Below are positions 35,401 to 45,576 of a stretch of DNA of 64,000 bases, piece by piece. Position 1 is the stretch's first letter. The number at the start of each line of letters is the position of its first letter. Source of the DNA: Sthenelais limicola (taxonomy: Eukaryota; Annelida; Polychaeta; Phyllodocida; Sigalionidae); NCBI GenBank assembly GCA_942159475.1, contig OW804098.1, forward strand, positions 79,353,178 to 79,417,177. Direction: 5' to 3'. A program made the position numbers and the translations under genes. The notes beneath the pieces were generated by a model. It made no database searches and was not told the origin of the DNA. It saw only the letters and a program-made list of their open reading frames with translations.

Positions 35401-38400
35401 CCATAGGATCGGGAACAGCCCATACCCCTTCAGTGGCTCTGAAAGATTCTAAGCATAGTTTTTTGATGCTCACAGAGAAGGCAGATTTATCATCTATCCT
35501 CCTTGTGCTTACAGGTACTACATTACATATTGAAAAAATGATTCCTACGTTTCGGATACTGGTTGATCCTTCATCAGGGAATGATTTACAGTGAAACTAG
35601 CAGGGGGTATATGAATATAGTGTAAGGTAGGTTGCTTGGTTACCATGTCAATAAGTCTAATTAAGGCCTCTGATTGACTGATATTATAAAAGCTGATAAC
35701 TTGGTCGATACTAGGGCTAGAGAGATCATCTATAGTTTATTTCGAAGGTATTTTAAGAGTGAATAACATTGATCTATTAATTAATAAGATTTAGAATATC
35801 TTTCATACCAGTGAAGTCTTGACCTTCAAACTAAATGTGTCATTGCAAATGACAATTATCATTTAAACGGTCAAATTAACATTTCAGATTTTCATTTGAA
35901 TATTGGACTCATTGTAGCGATATTGAATCCTTTTGTAGGATATATCAAAATCTTTTGAGAAGAAACGTATACGGTAACAAATAAATTAAGTCTGTGATCA
36001 CTTTTGATTTAGATATAGGCCTATGTCTCCCTCCCTCCCCCTACCTTTTGTCGCCTATACCCCACCCACTCACCCACCCACCCAACCCCAACTCCCCATT
36101 CTGGTAAGAATTATGTTTAAACATACATACCCGTGCTCATAGGTCAAGACTGACTGGACCGTATCCTTCTCCTTATGGCTGAAGGATGATTTTCGCCCCT
36201 TTATACGTATGGATGTCAAAATGTCTGGGGCAAAACCTTGGCTAGAAACACTAAAAAATATAAATCTCTGTCATCAACAATTAAATCTAATATATACCTA
36301 TTCTCATTTGCATGTTCAATAAACAACATCATGTTATGAGCTGGAAGGTCCGGTTTCCAGAAGTTTACAATCGATTTGTTACTTCATGAATTATAACAAC
36401 TGGAAAAATGTGGGATCGTTTAACTTGAGTCTGAATTCAAAGAATTAATCAATTGTAAGGTTTTCGAATTTTCACAAATTTAACATGAATAAAATGACTT
36501 GTGAATCGTCGATTAAAATGTGTATTTGAAGATAGCTAAAGAGCTCAGCATGTGTCAAAAAATAAAAAGTTCTGCTAAACTTAGCAGACTGTTTTCTAAG
36601 AAAGTTCAAAAGTAGGCCTACCTGCAGCTAGGGCTAGGCTAGGCTATTTATTTATGAGACTTTGGAAATATTGTTACCGCCTACCTAAACTGCTGAAGCC
36701 TATTTATTATAGGCTTTTTATAAGCACATTCCATATTTCGTATTATTTGATGTATTGGTAAAAATACACATATACCATACTACGACTATGGGTAACAGCT
36801 AGTACCACGGCGGTAGGCATAGGCCTACTAGTACTAGTAGTAGGGTGCATCAATATAATATTATTATAATAATTTATTCCATGATTTGGCCGTGAGCGTA
36901 CAATATAATCGATAGGTCTATACTTGCCGCTCACAAGGTGGACAATATAAACTCCCTGTATTGTATAGTGACGTCACAACCGTTCAAAACTATGCAGACA
37001 ACTCAGTTTGATGAAATTAATGCAAATAAAGTTGTTTTAAGTTAAGAATCATGGAATAAAAGCAAGAATAGCACAGTATCGCGTCTTCGGAGGCCTATAT
37101 TCTCCTCGTATGGCCGAAAAACAACTCGGCCTACGGCCATACTCAGAGAATAAAGCCCCCCTCATACGCGATACTATGCTGTTCTTGCTATATTATTCCA
37201 TGATTTGGCCGTGAGCGTACAATATAATCGATATACTTGCCGCTCACAAGGTGGACAATATAAACTCCCTGTATTGTACAGTGATGTCACAACCGTTCGA
37301 GGCTATCGGTGAGCCATGCGGACAGCATAATTTGATGAAATAAATCAAATTAAGTTGTAATAAGTTAAGAATCATGGAATAAAAGCAAGAATAGCACAGT
37401 ATCGCATCTTCGGCGGCCTGTATTCTCCTCTTATGGCCGAAAAACAACTTGGCCTACGGCCTCGTAGTTTTCGGCCATACTCGGAGAATGCAGCCCCCCT
37501 CATACGCGATACTATGCTGTTCTTGCTATAATACGTTATTGGTACTCAACATTTTATAAGAAGTAACGTTACCATTGGCAGGGGCGGATCCAGGGGGGGT
37601 TCGGGGGGTTCGAACCCCCCCCTTGGGCCCCATGATGCCCTTTTTGCCCTCCCCCAAAGTGCCCTTTTTCCGCCCCAAAGTGCCCTTTTTATCCGCCCAA
37701 AAGTGCCCTTTTTATCCGCCCAAAAGTGCCCTTTTTAGATGCCCCAAAGTCCCCTGTTTTTCCACCCCAAAGTGACATTTTTTCCGCCCCAAAGTGCCCT
37801 TTTTCCCATTTCAAAGTCTATGGCACTCTATGAGGAAATGGCCCATTTTTTCATGTAGTATTATTAAACCAACATAAAAACCAACAACTAATGGCTACTG
37901 CTACTGTCCCAAAGCTTACTACACATATAGTGCACTGGCAAGGGGGGGGTTGGCGACATCCTGATCCCCCCTCAAAATTTTCATAAGACTTAGTGCCCTT
38001 TTGAATAGCCCAAAGTGCCCTCTTTTACAACCCAATATGCCCCTTTTCTGTTGTAAGTGTAACAACCAAAAAGTGTCTTTTTTTACAACCAAAAGTGCCC
38101 TTTTGAACAGCCAAAAATCTTTTTTAGGAACTAAAGGTGTCTTAATTTCTTTTACAACCAAAAATGCCTTGTGGTAAAGGCTGTTAAAAGAACTTATAAA
38201 ATGCTGTTTCCATGACTCCTTAATTTTGGTCAATGGGGCTCACACATGTTTGTTCTAACATTAGTTTCCCCTCTCATATTTGCTATACATTTATACATCA
38301 TAATGGGCAATCACTTGGGGGCAGTTGTGAGAAAATTAAAGTATGATGCCTTACATTTGTCCTATTGTTGGCAGGCCTACAGACAAACCCCCATTGATCT

Positions 38401-40440
38401 GGTACTCCAATGTGACATTGGATACATGTGATTTCATCTTTTGAGGGGGATTTTGATTTTATGTCAATTAGTTAAATTTGCCTTTGAGATTTTCCCCAAA
38501 TTATTTTTTTGTATCTTTAAAAACAAACGAAACTGGCTAATTATGATCCAAAAATGCTCACAGAATACACCTTTTTACTGCTTCACAGGTTTTACAATTT
38601 TGGGGAGCAACATGCCCCCAGACCTTACTTCACCCCTACATCACTTGCATCATGTAGCCATATCTGGTTTTTAAAAATAATTCCACATCTTACAATGTGC
38701 ATACATCGTCAACTGCCAGTGTGTGTTGTATGTTTTGTGTTTCTTAGGTCCTTGCAAACTAGATCCCTAGTTTTTGAAAGTCAAAATCAATGATAGAAAT
38801 AAAATGAACACTTTCCATGTGTGATTAAATACTGTATTTTGTGCTTCAAAAAGTGCCAAATGCCTCCAAATGGCACCTTAAATTTCTGAATTTCCTGGGG
38901 GAGCATGCCCCTGACCCCCCTAGTCAGTCAGATCTTCAGAAAATGCACATTAGGCAGGTCTACAAATTTGTACAATTAGCAGTCATGCAATGTGTTGTCC
39001 TTTAACTTCTGCTAAATTAGACTGAACAGTTATGAATTATTGATATATCAAAGTAACATTTTCTGATGATCTCTCCCTTGTTTTGGGGGATGGACTGATG
39101 TGCCTTTTTTATTTTGACCCCCTTCATTTTAGACCCTAGATCCGCCCCTGGTACAGGTTACATACATTGTGTTTATCTGTAGTTGTAGCTGTCTGAAATA
39201 AATAAGTTTGTGAAACAGAGCTTGCTGTGGGTACTCTCAGTTGTACCCATTTAGTAGGCAAATCTATTGGGAAATGCTGCATATTTGGGAAAAAATAAAA
39301 TTGTTTTTACAAAAATACTGAAAAGATAGTGGTGTTTTTCAAGATTCTTAATAAAAATGCATCTGCTAAATATGTCTAGGACCGAAAAGATAAACTTCAA
39401 CTTATATGAATTTTGGAAATTCTATTGATTCCCTTATTTTCCGCATAATAAAATTTGTCATTTGTCATATCTCATTAGAATTTATCAACCCCACATTTAA
39501 AATTGGTTTGGTATTTATTACTAAAATCTATTCAGTTCTGTCTATTGGACCTAGATTTAGTTTGTGAACATGGTTGTCGAAATAAGTATTAGAAATATCT
39601 ATGGACTCTTCACTATTTATCTGTGACTAAATACATTTTGTGTGCTCCCAAACCCACCAAATGCCCCAAAATTGCACCTTAAATTCCATTTTTTTCCAGG
39701 GGGGGCATGCCCCCTGACCCCCCTAGTGGTTTTTGTGCCTTTGGCACTTGCACAGCCAGGTACACCCAGCCTAGAAATGTCCCCCCCACAGTGACCCGTA
39801 TAGGCCTTGACACATCATTGTCAATATCTATTATAATTTCTACATCATCTGTAAGGTAATAAGCAGCAATTCCAAAGCTAAAATATTGTTAAAATACATA
39901 CATATTGTTAAAATATGCTCATCCACTCAAAATGCAGCAGAATTCACCATCTAAGGTGTATGTTTTTAAAAATTCCCTGAATGAGAACCCTCCCGGACCC
40001 TCCTCTGGGGGGCTTCATGCCTTCAGCACTCAGTCCCCAACATGTGCCCTTTTCTCAGACCTGAACCCCCCCTTCAGGAAATCTTGGATCCGCCCCTGAT
40101 TGGAATCACCCGGCCTACCTATAGCCTACTATATCTATAGGTTATAAAATGGTGGTATGGTACCGCACAGTAATAACAACAAACTTGACTTAGGCTAAGT
40201 TAAGGCCGTTAGGTTAGGCAGGGCTGATGACATTTTAAAAGTAGGCCTAGGGCCTAGCTATATAATTATTTCTTGACTACTGTTTGTTTCTGTGAACGTT
40301 ATTATAATAGTTCTTTAAAATAAAATCCTTTAAGTAATACAGGAGCTTTACCTGGTTTTCCATATATTCGCAGTGGTGAGATTTGTTGAAGAAATCTGTC
40401 TCTGCTTTAGAGCACGAGAAAAACCTGCACGGCTTTCCAT
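32483..40440 (-). CDS. Unidentified 602-aa Lys/Ser-rich protein with KEN box, four coding exons
   Basis: Coding exons on the minus strand: 40352-40440, 36131-36250, 34853-34912 and 32483-34022. All introns are phase 2, with donors GTAAAG, GTATGT and GTAAGT and T-rich acceptors, giving 1809 nt. The protein is hydrophilic with no membrane segment or signal peptide. Residues about 150-370 are rich in Lys and Ser. A KEN tripeptide (223-225, in CSIPKENHQ) is a possible APC/C degron, and SPEK near the C-terminus is a possible CDK/MAPK site. The last 100 residues are basic and most structured-looking (DPFKAPLTLEQLNQSIYKKG). The first ATG lies four bases into the exon in a good context (GGCATGG), with an in-frame stop upstream in the leader exon. 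I do not recognise a family; a nuclear or cytoskeletal cell-cycle protein is a guess. A second frame of exon 1 is also open but out of phase with the rest. Confidence 0.78.
34023..36130. other. Introns of the 602-aa gene
   Basis: Introns on either side of the 60-bp exon 34853-34912. AT-rich, with no repeat or RNA gene recognised apart from a CCCACCCACTCACCCACCC-type tract near 36058-36085. Confidence 0.45.
36874..37531. repeat. Tandem pair of about 320-bp units containing foldbacks
   Basis: TTATTCCATGATTTGGCCGT occurs at 36874 and 37193, and GTTAAGAATCATGGAATAAA at 37041 and 37364, so the unit repeats with a period of 319-323 bp. Inside each unit AAGCAAGAATAGCACAGTAT, followed by CGC, pairs with the later GCGATACTATGCTGTTCTTG, forming a long foldback of about 150 bp. 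It lies in the first coding intron of the 602-residue gene. It looks like tandemly duplicated copies of one MITE. Confidence 0.75.
37579..40098. mobile_element. 2.5-kb element with CAGGGGCGGATCC termini
   Basis: It starts CAGGGGCGGATCCAGG at 37579 and ends with the inverted GGATCCGCCCCTG at 40098. ATTGG flanks both ends (37574-37578 and 40099-40103), a possible 5-bp or decayed 8-bp target-site duplication. The interior has tandem CCAAAGTGCCCTTTTT units (37660-37810 and again about 37990-38110) and repeated GGGGGGCATGCCCC blocks. A second inverted terminus, GATCCGCCCCTG, lies at about 39140-39151, so the element is probably composite or nested. There is no transposase. It lies within an intron of the 602-residue gene. 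The CAGGG start is reminiscent of hAT-type ends, which is only a suggestion. Confidence 0.7.
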
Positions 40441-40728
40441 GCCTATAATTTAAATAATAAAATAAATAAAGAGTCAACGACTTCTATGAATGCAAAAAAA
40501 CACACGAATGTGGTATACTGGATACATTTACTGATTTAGAAAATGCCCATTCAATAATATATATCATTTAATTTGCGAATAGACATGAAGTTCAGTTAGG
40601 CCTACAGATGAAGTCAGTGAACAGATGAAGGCTAGCCTAGGCCTAGCGGTAAAAAGAAAGGAAAGCGCTCCGAGGTTTTCATCAAGTTATTGACAAATCC
40701 AAGGATTGATTTCTAGAATAGTTCTTAC

Positions 40729-40880
40729 TTGGGTTTTGAGGTTGTTAAACTTGCTTCTTCTTTCAGTCGAACTGTAATTGATGGAAAGTCCAATTGCAAA
40801 GGAAGACAAAAATAAACGAACGAGAAGAGAGCGAAACGAAGGCGTGCTATCACAGAACTTGGCGCTCCTTCCGTCTCTCT
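40729..40880 (-). other. Non-coding leader exon of the 602-aa gene
   Basis: On the minus strand a CpG-containing leader ends CCTCAAAACCCAA before GTAAGA (donor at 40728) and would join the acceptor TTATAG at 40443. It has no ATG and carries an in-frame stop, so translation starts in the next exon. The 5' limit is approximate. Confidence 0.5.
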
Positions 40881-41080
40881 AACAGTTGATATATCAACAC
40901 TGTTTCTAGGAGAATGACGTCCTCATATTTGTGACGTTACGTCGTGTTTTTTTATGACGCAAGGTCGCATATTCGCTTTGTGTTTTACATAACGTCGCTA
41001 TCAACCGACGCAAAGTCGCGGTCGGCCATTATTATATTCATAGAACTAAATTAGATTTTGGATGACGTCCCCTATGGGAG
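40881..41080 (-). promoter_or_regulatory. CRE/ATF-rich promoter of the 602-aa gene
   Basis: Just upstream of the leader exon lie ATGACGTCC (about 40915), GTGACGTTACGTCG (about 40931), ATGACGCAAGG (about 40955), AACGTCGC (about 40991) and ATGACGTCCCC (about 41062). TTGGCGC, an E2F-like core, sits at about 40859-40865. These sites are dense against an AT-rich background. The regulatory role is inferred. Confidence 0.45.
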
Positions 41081-42622
41081 CATCAGGAAATATACTATTT
41101 CCCAGGCGCCCATAGGAAGCATCAAGCAATAAAAAACGGAATAGATCCTGAGAAAATCAAGGATACTTTTCTTTTTGTTAACTTAACGTCTTAAGTAATA
41201 AACTGGCCCCGAGTGGTCGCTGGGGTGCGGAGGGAGTAGGTCTAAGCTACGGCTACGTAGGCTAGAGAGTAGGCCTAGGCCTACATTGGCATATATAGGC
41301 CTATCTGGGTTAGATTATAAATTACATGGCACGTATAGGGTGCCTCTCCATTGATGCAGATTTTCCATCTCCGGATGCAGCAAATAATTGCTTGGCTTGG
41401 CGATTTTTGGCGATGGCGATTTTTGGCTTGGCGATTTTTTTTCTTTTGCCGTGCGGGAAATTCCCAGTAGGGCTACGGTAGGCTACTTCCCGACGGGCAA
41501 ATGGGCGCGATTCTACGCGATTTTTAAAGCGCAATCATCTCGCCATAGTTCTGTGATGAGAGTGGACGCTTTTCACGCAATAATTATTGCGCAATGATTG
41601 CGCGATGGTCATGCTAAGGGTATAACGCAATATTGGTGCAAAAGACAGCAAATTCTTATGGCATTTTGAGCAGGATAAATATACTAACGAATCCTTAAAT
41701 AGCATCTGAAATAAATGAGATACTTCATGGCAGTTTCATTTTCCTGGCCTGGCAGTGGCAGTATATTTTTTCTCACAGAAAGGTTTGAAGGGTAACATTA
41801 GTCCCTTAACATTTCAAAGAGAGTTTGGGACAGTGCATGTATTGTCCTCTCTTTATATGCATCATTTTATTTTCATCAGTTTTACCATCCTCTATACATG
41901 TGAGCCTGAAGATTTCCATCTGTAGTGTTCCAGTAGTTTGTTGGCTCTGCCTTTCCCAAGCCACTAGGGACAATTTATATGTACAATCATTAGGGTATTT
42001 TAATCAAAGCATTTTTCCAAATCAAACAACTAAATTACATAAATAAACTATAGAGGTATATCACTTATAACATCCCTTTGTACATGATGTGGAATATCTA
42101 TAGGGGTATATAAATGCCACACAAGTGTATTAGCGGCACTTTTCTTGTAAAAGAAATTGTAAATGCACCCCAGTTCCCAGTTGGCCACCTGGTGGAAACA
42201 GTACCGCCACCTGGTGAGTACAAGTGGCATAATGGTAATGGGTTATTCCCATTATTTTGAACATATATGGGCGATTCTCATAAAGTTGCAACGCACCACT
42301 TTCACCACTATGCCCACCTCTGGTTACGGATACGACAGTAAAGTGTGAAGATGTTTAACTTACTGGAAATATAATTTTGATTGTAAAAACAGGCTAGTAC
42401 ACTGAAGAAATAAGGGAAAATAGATTTTCAAAAGTGATTGGCGTCACATTTGGTACAATTATTGAAAACCTAAATATTTCCAGAATTTATCTTGGAAGTT
42501 ATCTGTTCCTTCATATGGTTCGAAAGAATATGCTGTCCTTATGGTTTACCTATAGAAATTAGTTCATTCAAGTAGGATTTATATTTTGAGACAAAATTTC
42601 CTAAAACCTGATAAAGGCACAT

Positions 42623-42750
42623 AGGGGTTTCTTTTACTTTGTGTCAGAAAGTGAGTATGGGTGTCAGAGAATAGAGTGTCAGATGCGCGACAGTAAGTGT
42701 GAATGCTAGGTGAGTGAGCAGTGCCAGTTGTGGTTGCATTATGATAGTAT
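42623..42750 (+). repeat. Dispersed repeat C, copy 1
   Basis: GGGTTTCTTTTACTTTGTGT, then AGAGTGTCAGATGCGCGAC and TGAGTGAGCAGTGCCAG, match 62690-62829 in the opposite orientation. The family is unknown. Confidence 0.65.
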
Positions 42751-43269
42751 TTGGACGCGATTTTGAATGCGCATTATAGGCGCAATTGAGATCACACCCA
42801 TATTAGTGACTTTTGAAGAAAACATGTATTCACAGATACAATTGGTTGAGTACCACATGTTTAATACAAACATTAATGAATATGAATGAAAACCTGGTGC
42901 AACAAAAGTGTGAGGCCACCAACAACATAGGAGGAAATAAACGCAATGGATTTCACATAATGGTTGCTAATGGCATGTCCATTTCACTGTGATTCAAAGC
43001 CATATGTATCACACTTCACTAGTTTGCGCTCAATCCCAAAATGATCGCATTGCTATCACATTCAATTGCACTCAGTGCCTGTCGGGTTAGGGCCTATAAG
43101 TACCAGGGGTAGGCAGGGGTAGGCCTATACGTACGTGTTATTCTCATGGATTAATGCAAAATATTCTTGATTAAAGTAGGCTATTCAAGGCGATGCAGAG
43201 CTGATGTAGGCCTAGACGAACAGCCCCCTTACCGCTATTCCGCTAGGAATAGCTCTGCTATGTTTCTCA

Positions 43270-43600
43270 AATCACGTGACCGGGGCACTGACCGAAGGGA
43301 GAAACGACGTATACAGAAACTGCCCATCATCGACCTGTTTTCATGCTTTATTTTTTTCCGGAACTTTCTAACTGATCTCAGATGCTAGATTGAGTCAAGG
43401 GGAGCAAGGTTCAAATGGAAAAATGTTTCATTCAATGAATAATTAAAAAGTTATCGCTAACCGCATATTCGAAGCGAGGGCTGTTTAAAATGGCCGCCAT
43501 AACAAAATATATGGAAGAGGCCCACTACGACTCTAAGCCAATCATATCATCCGATTCGGTCACATGACCATGTGCGCAATGACGTCATATATAGCGGCAG
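43270..43600. promoter_or_regulatory. Promoter-like patch: E-box, YY1-like and perfect CRE
   Basis: TCACGTGACC (about 43273), AAAATGGCCGCCAT (about 43488, YY1-like) and the full palindrome TGACGTCA (about 43580) lie within 320 bp. No gene could be attached to it. Confidence 0.25.
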
Positions 43601-44086
43601 GTCGGGGAAGCCCTCCGATCAGAAAAACAAAGCTGACATAGGCCTAGCCTGTTGCAGGTAGAAAATCCGGGATTATCATTTATTCCATTAAAAAGGTAAC
43701 GAAATATAGATTCTTCTGCTAAAATCTTAGTGTCTGCTGGTCGTTGGGTTGATGTAACCCATACGAACTGAGCAGACAAAATCAAAGCAAAATGTCTGAA
43801 CGAGAACGGGACTCGGTAGCCATGCCGTAACTGGCGTGACCAAGCAGCTAGAAATAGTTTAGTAATCGGGATTCCCGGGCGGTTTGGGAGGGTCGTTTTC
43901 GCGACAATGCTTCATTTGTATATATAAAAACAATATTAGGCAGTCAGAAATATAACCAAACTATTAGAACAATCCAATTCAAGGCGGTACACTTTTCTGG
44001 ACCTTCTAGGATGTCGACTGCCTAGCCTACAGAAGTAGGCCTACCGGTACGTACCGTATTGACCGTATGGTAGGCTACCGTAGAAT

Positions 44087-44713
44087 GGGGAGACCGGGGC
44101 GAGTTCTAACACTTTTCACATAGACTATATTCAGCAATAACATCATGTATTTTCAAGCTATTGCTTTCTACATTTGCATGAAATAAGGCAGGCCATACAG
44201 CTATGTTCGTAACATGAATGGTTCTGCATATAACTTATAAGTAGCCATTGTAATAGTGAAAGGCATTTTAGTTTTACTTGTTAAAAAAACGTGAACTTAC
44301 CCCATGCTGGGGCAATTTCTAACAGTATGAATATCTCAGTTAAATCTTTTTTTAAATCTAAAAGTAATGATGCCAATGGAATTAGAGTGGTTCATTTCCC
44401 AAGAGGAGTTAAGGAGAGTTGGTATTGGTGAATATTTAAGGAAATATGCATTGCAATGCTGAAAGGCATATTACGGTATACGTATTGAAAAAAAAAGTGT
44501 TAGAATTTACCCCGGGTGGGTAGATCTAAAATTCGTTTTTGTTGTCTGCTGAAGCCTAGACGTCAGCATGGAAGGTAATTACTATGGGGGGGGGGGGCAT
44601 GTCAGGGTCAAGGTGCCAAAAATTGATGACAGTGGTGGGGCCCTCTCTCGAGGGACTTAAGAGAGGACCGATGTTAAGACTTGCCCCATGTTAGAACTTA
44701 CCCGGGTTTCCCC
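44087..44713. mobile_element. MITE with GGGGAGACCGGGG-type inverted ends
   Basis: It begins GGGGAGACCGGGGCGAGTTC at 44087. It ends with the imperfect inverted copy (GTTAGAACTTACCCGGGTTT then CCCC, to 44713). GTTAGAA/TTCTAAC motifs recur inside. No coding capacity. Confidence 0.65.
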
Positions 44714-44832
44714 TATACTATAATACCTGTGCATTGATTACCTAACCTTTTATCCCTTTATGCTATAGGCCCTAGGCTACCGTACCGTATAGGCCTAGGC
44801 CTATATCTTTTTTCAATTTCGGTCCAAAAAAT

Positions 44833-45534
44833 GGGGAGAAACCCAGATCGCAGGAAGCATTGAATAAAATGGATGTGCAAAAACAAAAAAATGGGGGGAA
44901 ATGGGACAGTCCAGGGAGAAATGGGACACAACCAAGCCAGGGAGAAATGGGACGCTATATGGGATATGCATCAGGGAAAAATGGGACATACCGTACCGTA
45001 GGCCTAGCCTATATATGCCAGGAAAGTTTTTTATCGTCAAGAAATCTACAAAAGAAAACACAAATGTACAGTCCCATTTCTCCCCCGAGACTTTAATTGT
45101 CCCATTTCTCCCCAGTCTGTTGTTTTGTATGAAAACAGAATTATATTATGTTCTAACTATAAATCTGTGATAAAATTCTGATATGGAGACCTTCGATCTC
45201 AACCATTGAAATAATCATACTGCGCCATTCTAGCATATGTTTATGGTTTGAGAAGATAATATGTGATATAAATGGTTGGCCTACTGGTAGGCCTAGGCCT
45301 ACTGTCGAGCAAAAGAAATATTTTTCTGGCCCAAAATACAAAGAGTCCTATAGAAGTTGTAGGCCTATTATTTGCAGCAGTGACACCATATTCACATAAT
45401 TATACTGTATGTTAAATAACAGACAAAGGAGACAATAAACACATATTTTTCCTCATGATGATGGGATTAATTCATGCTTAATTAAGTGGAAGGTATCCCA
45501 TTTCTCCCCCGTCCCATTTCACCCAGCTCTCCCC
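44833..45534. mobile_element. Foldback repeat built of GGGGAGAAATGGGAC units
   Basis: Four direct copies of GGGAGAAATGGGAC or a close variant lie in the left third (about 44890-44990). Four inverted copies (GTCCCATTTCTCCCC) lie at about 45071, 45098, 45496 and 45511. GGGGAGA begins the left end and TCTCCCC ends the right. It appears to be a second MITE directly beside the 44087 one. No gene. Confidence 0.55.
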
Positions 45535-45576
45535 TACTATTAAAGCATGCAGCAGAGCACACATAGTTTCCTATTA

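Larger units (their letters stand above)
41081..44086. other. Intergenic, no supported gene
   Basis: It holds a GCGCAAT/ATTGCGC-rich patch (41510-41640), a dispersed repeat (42623-42750), a promoter-like patch (43270-43600) and many TAGGCCTA 8-mers. A short ATG frame at about 43492 (MAAITKYMEE and on, 25 codons) and one at about 43793 (MSERERDS) have no convincing splice continuation. Confidence 0.4.

Noticed and set aside
40277..40477. Alternative frame of the first coding exon (HGKPCRFFSCSKAETD and on)
   Set aside because: It reads like protein but is phase 0 at the donor, while the downstream exon needs phase 2. The MESRAGFSR frame fits and has its own ATG.
43585..43785. Minus-strand open frame beside the perfect CRE
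   Set aside because: No splice sites, no domain and no start context; kept only as a promoter-like patch.
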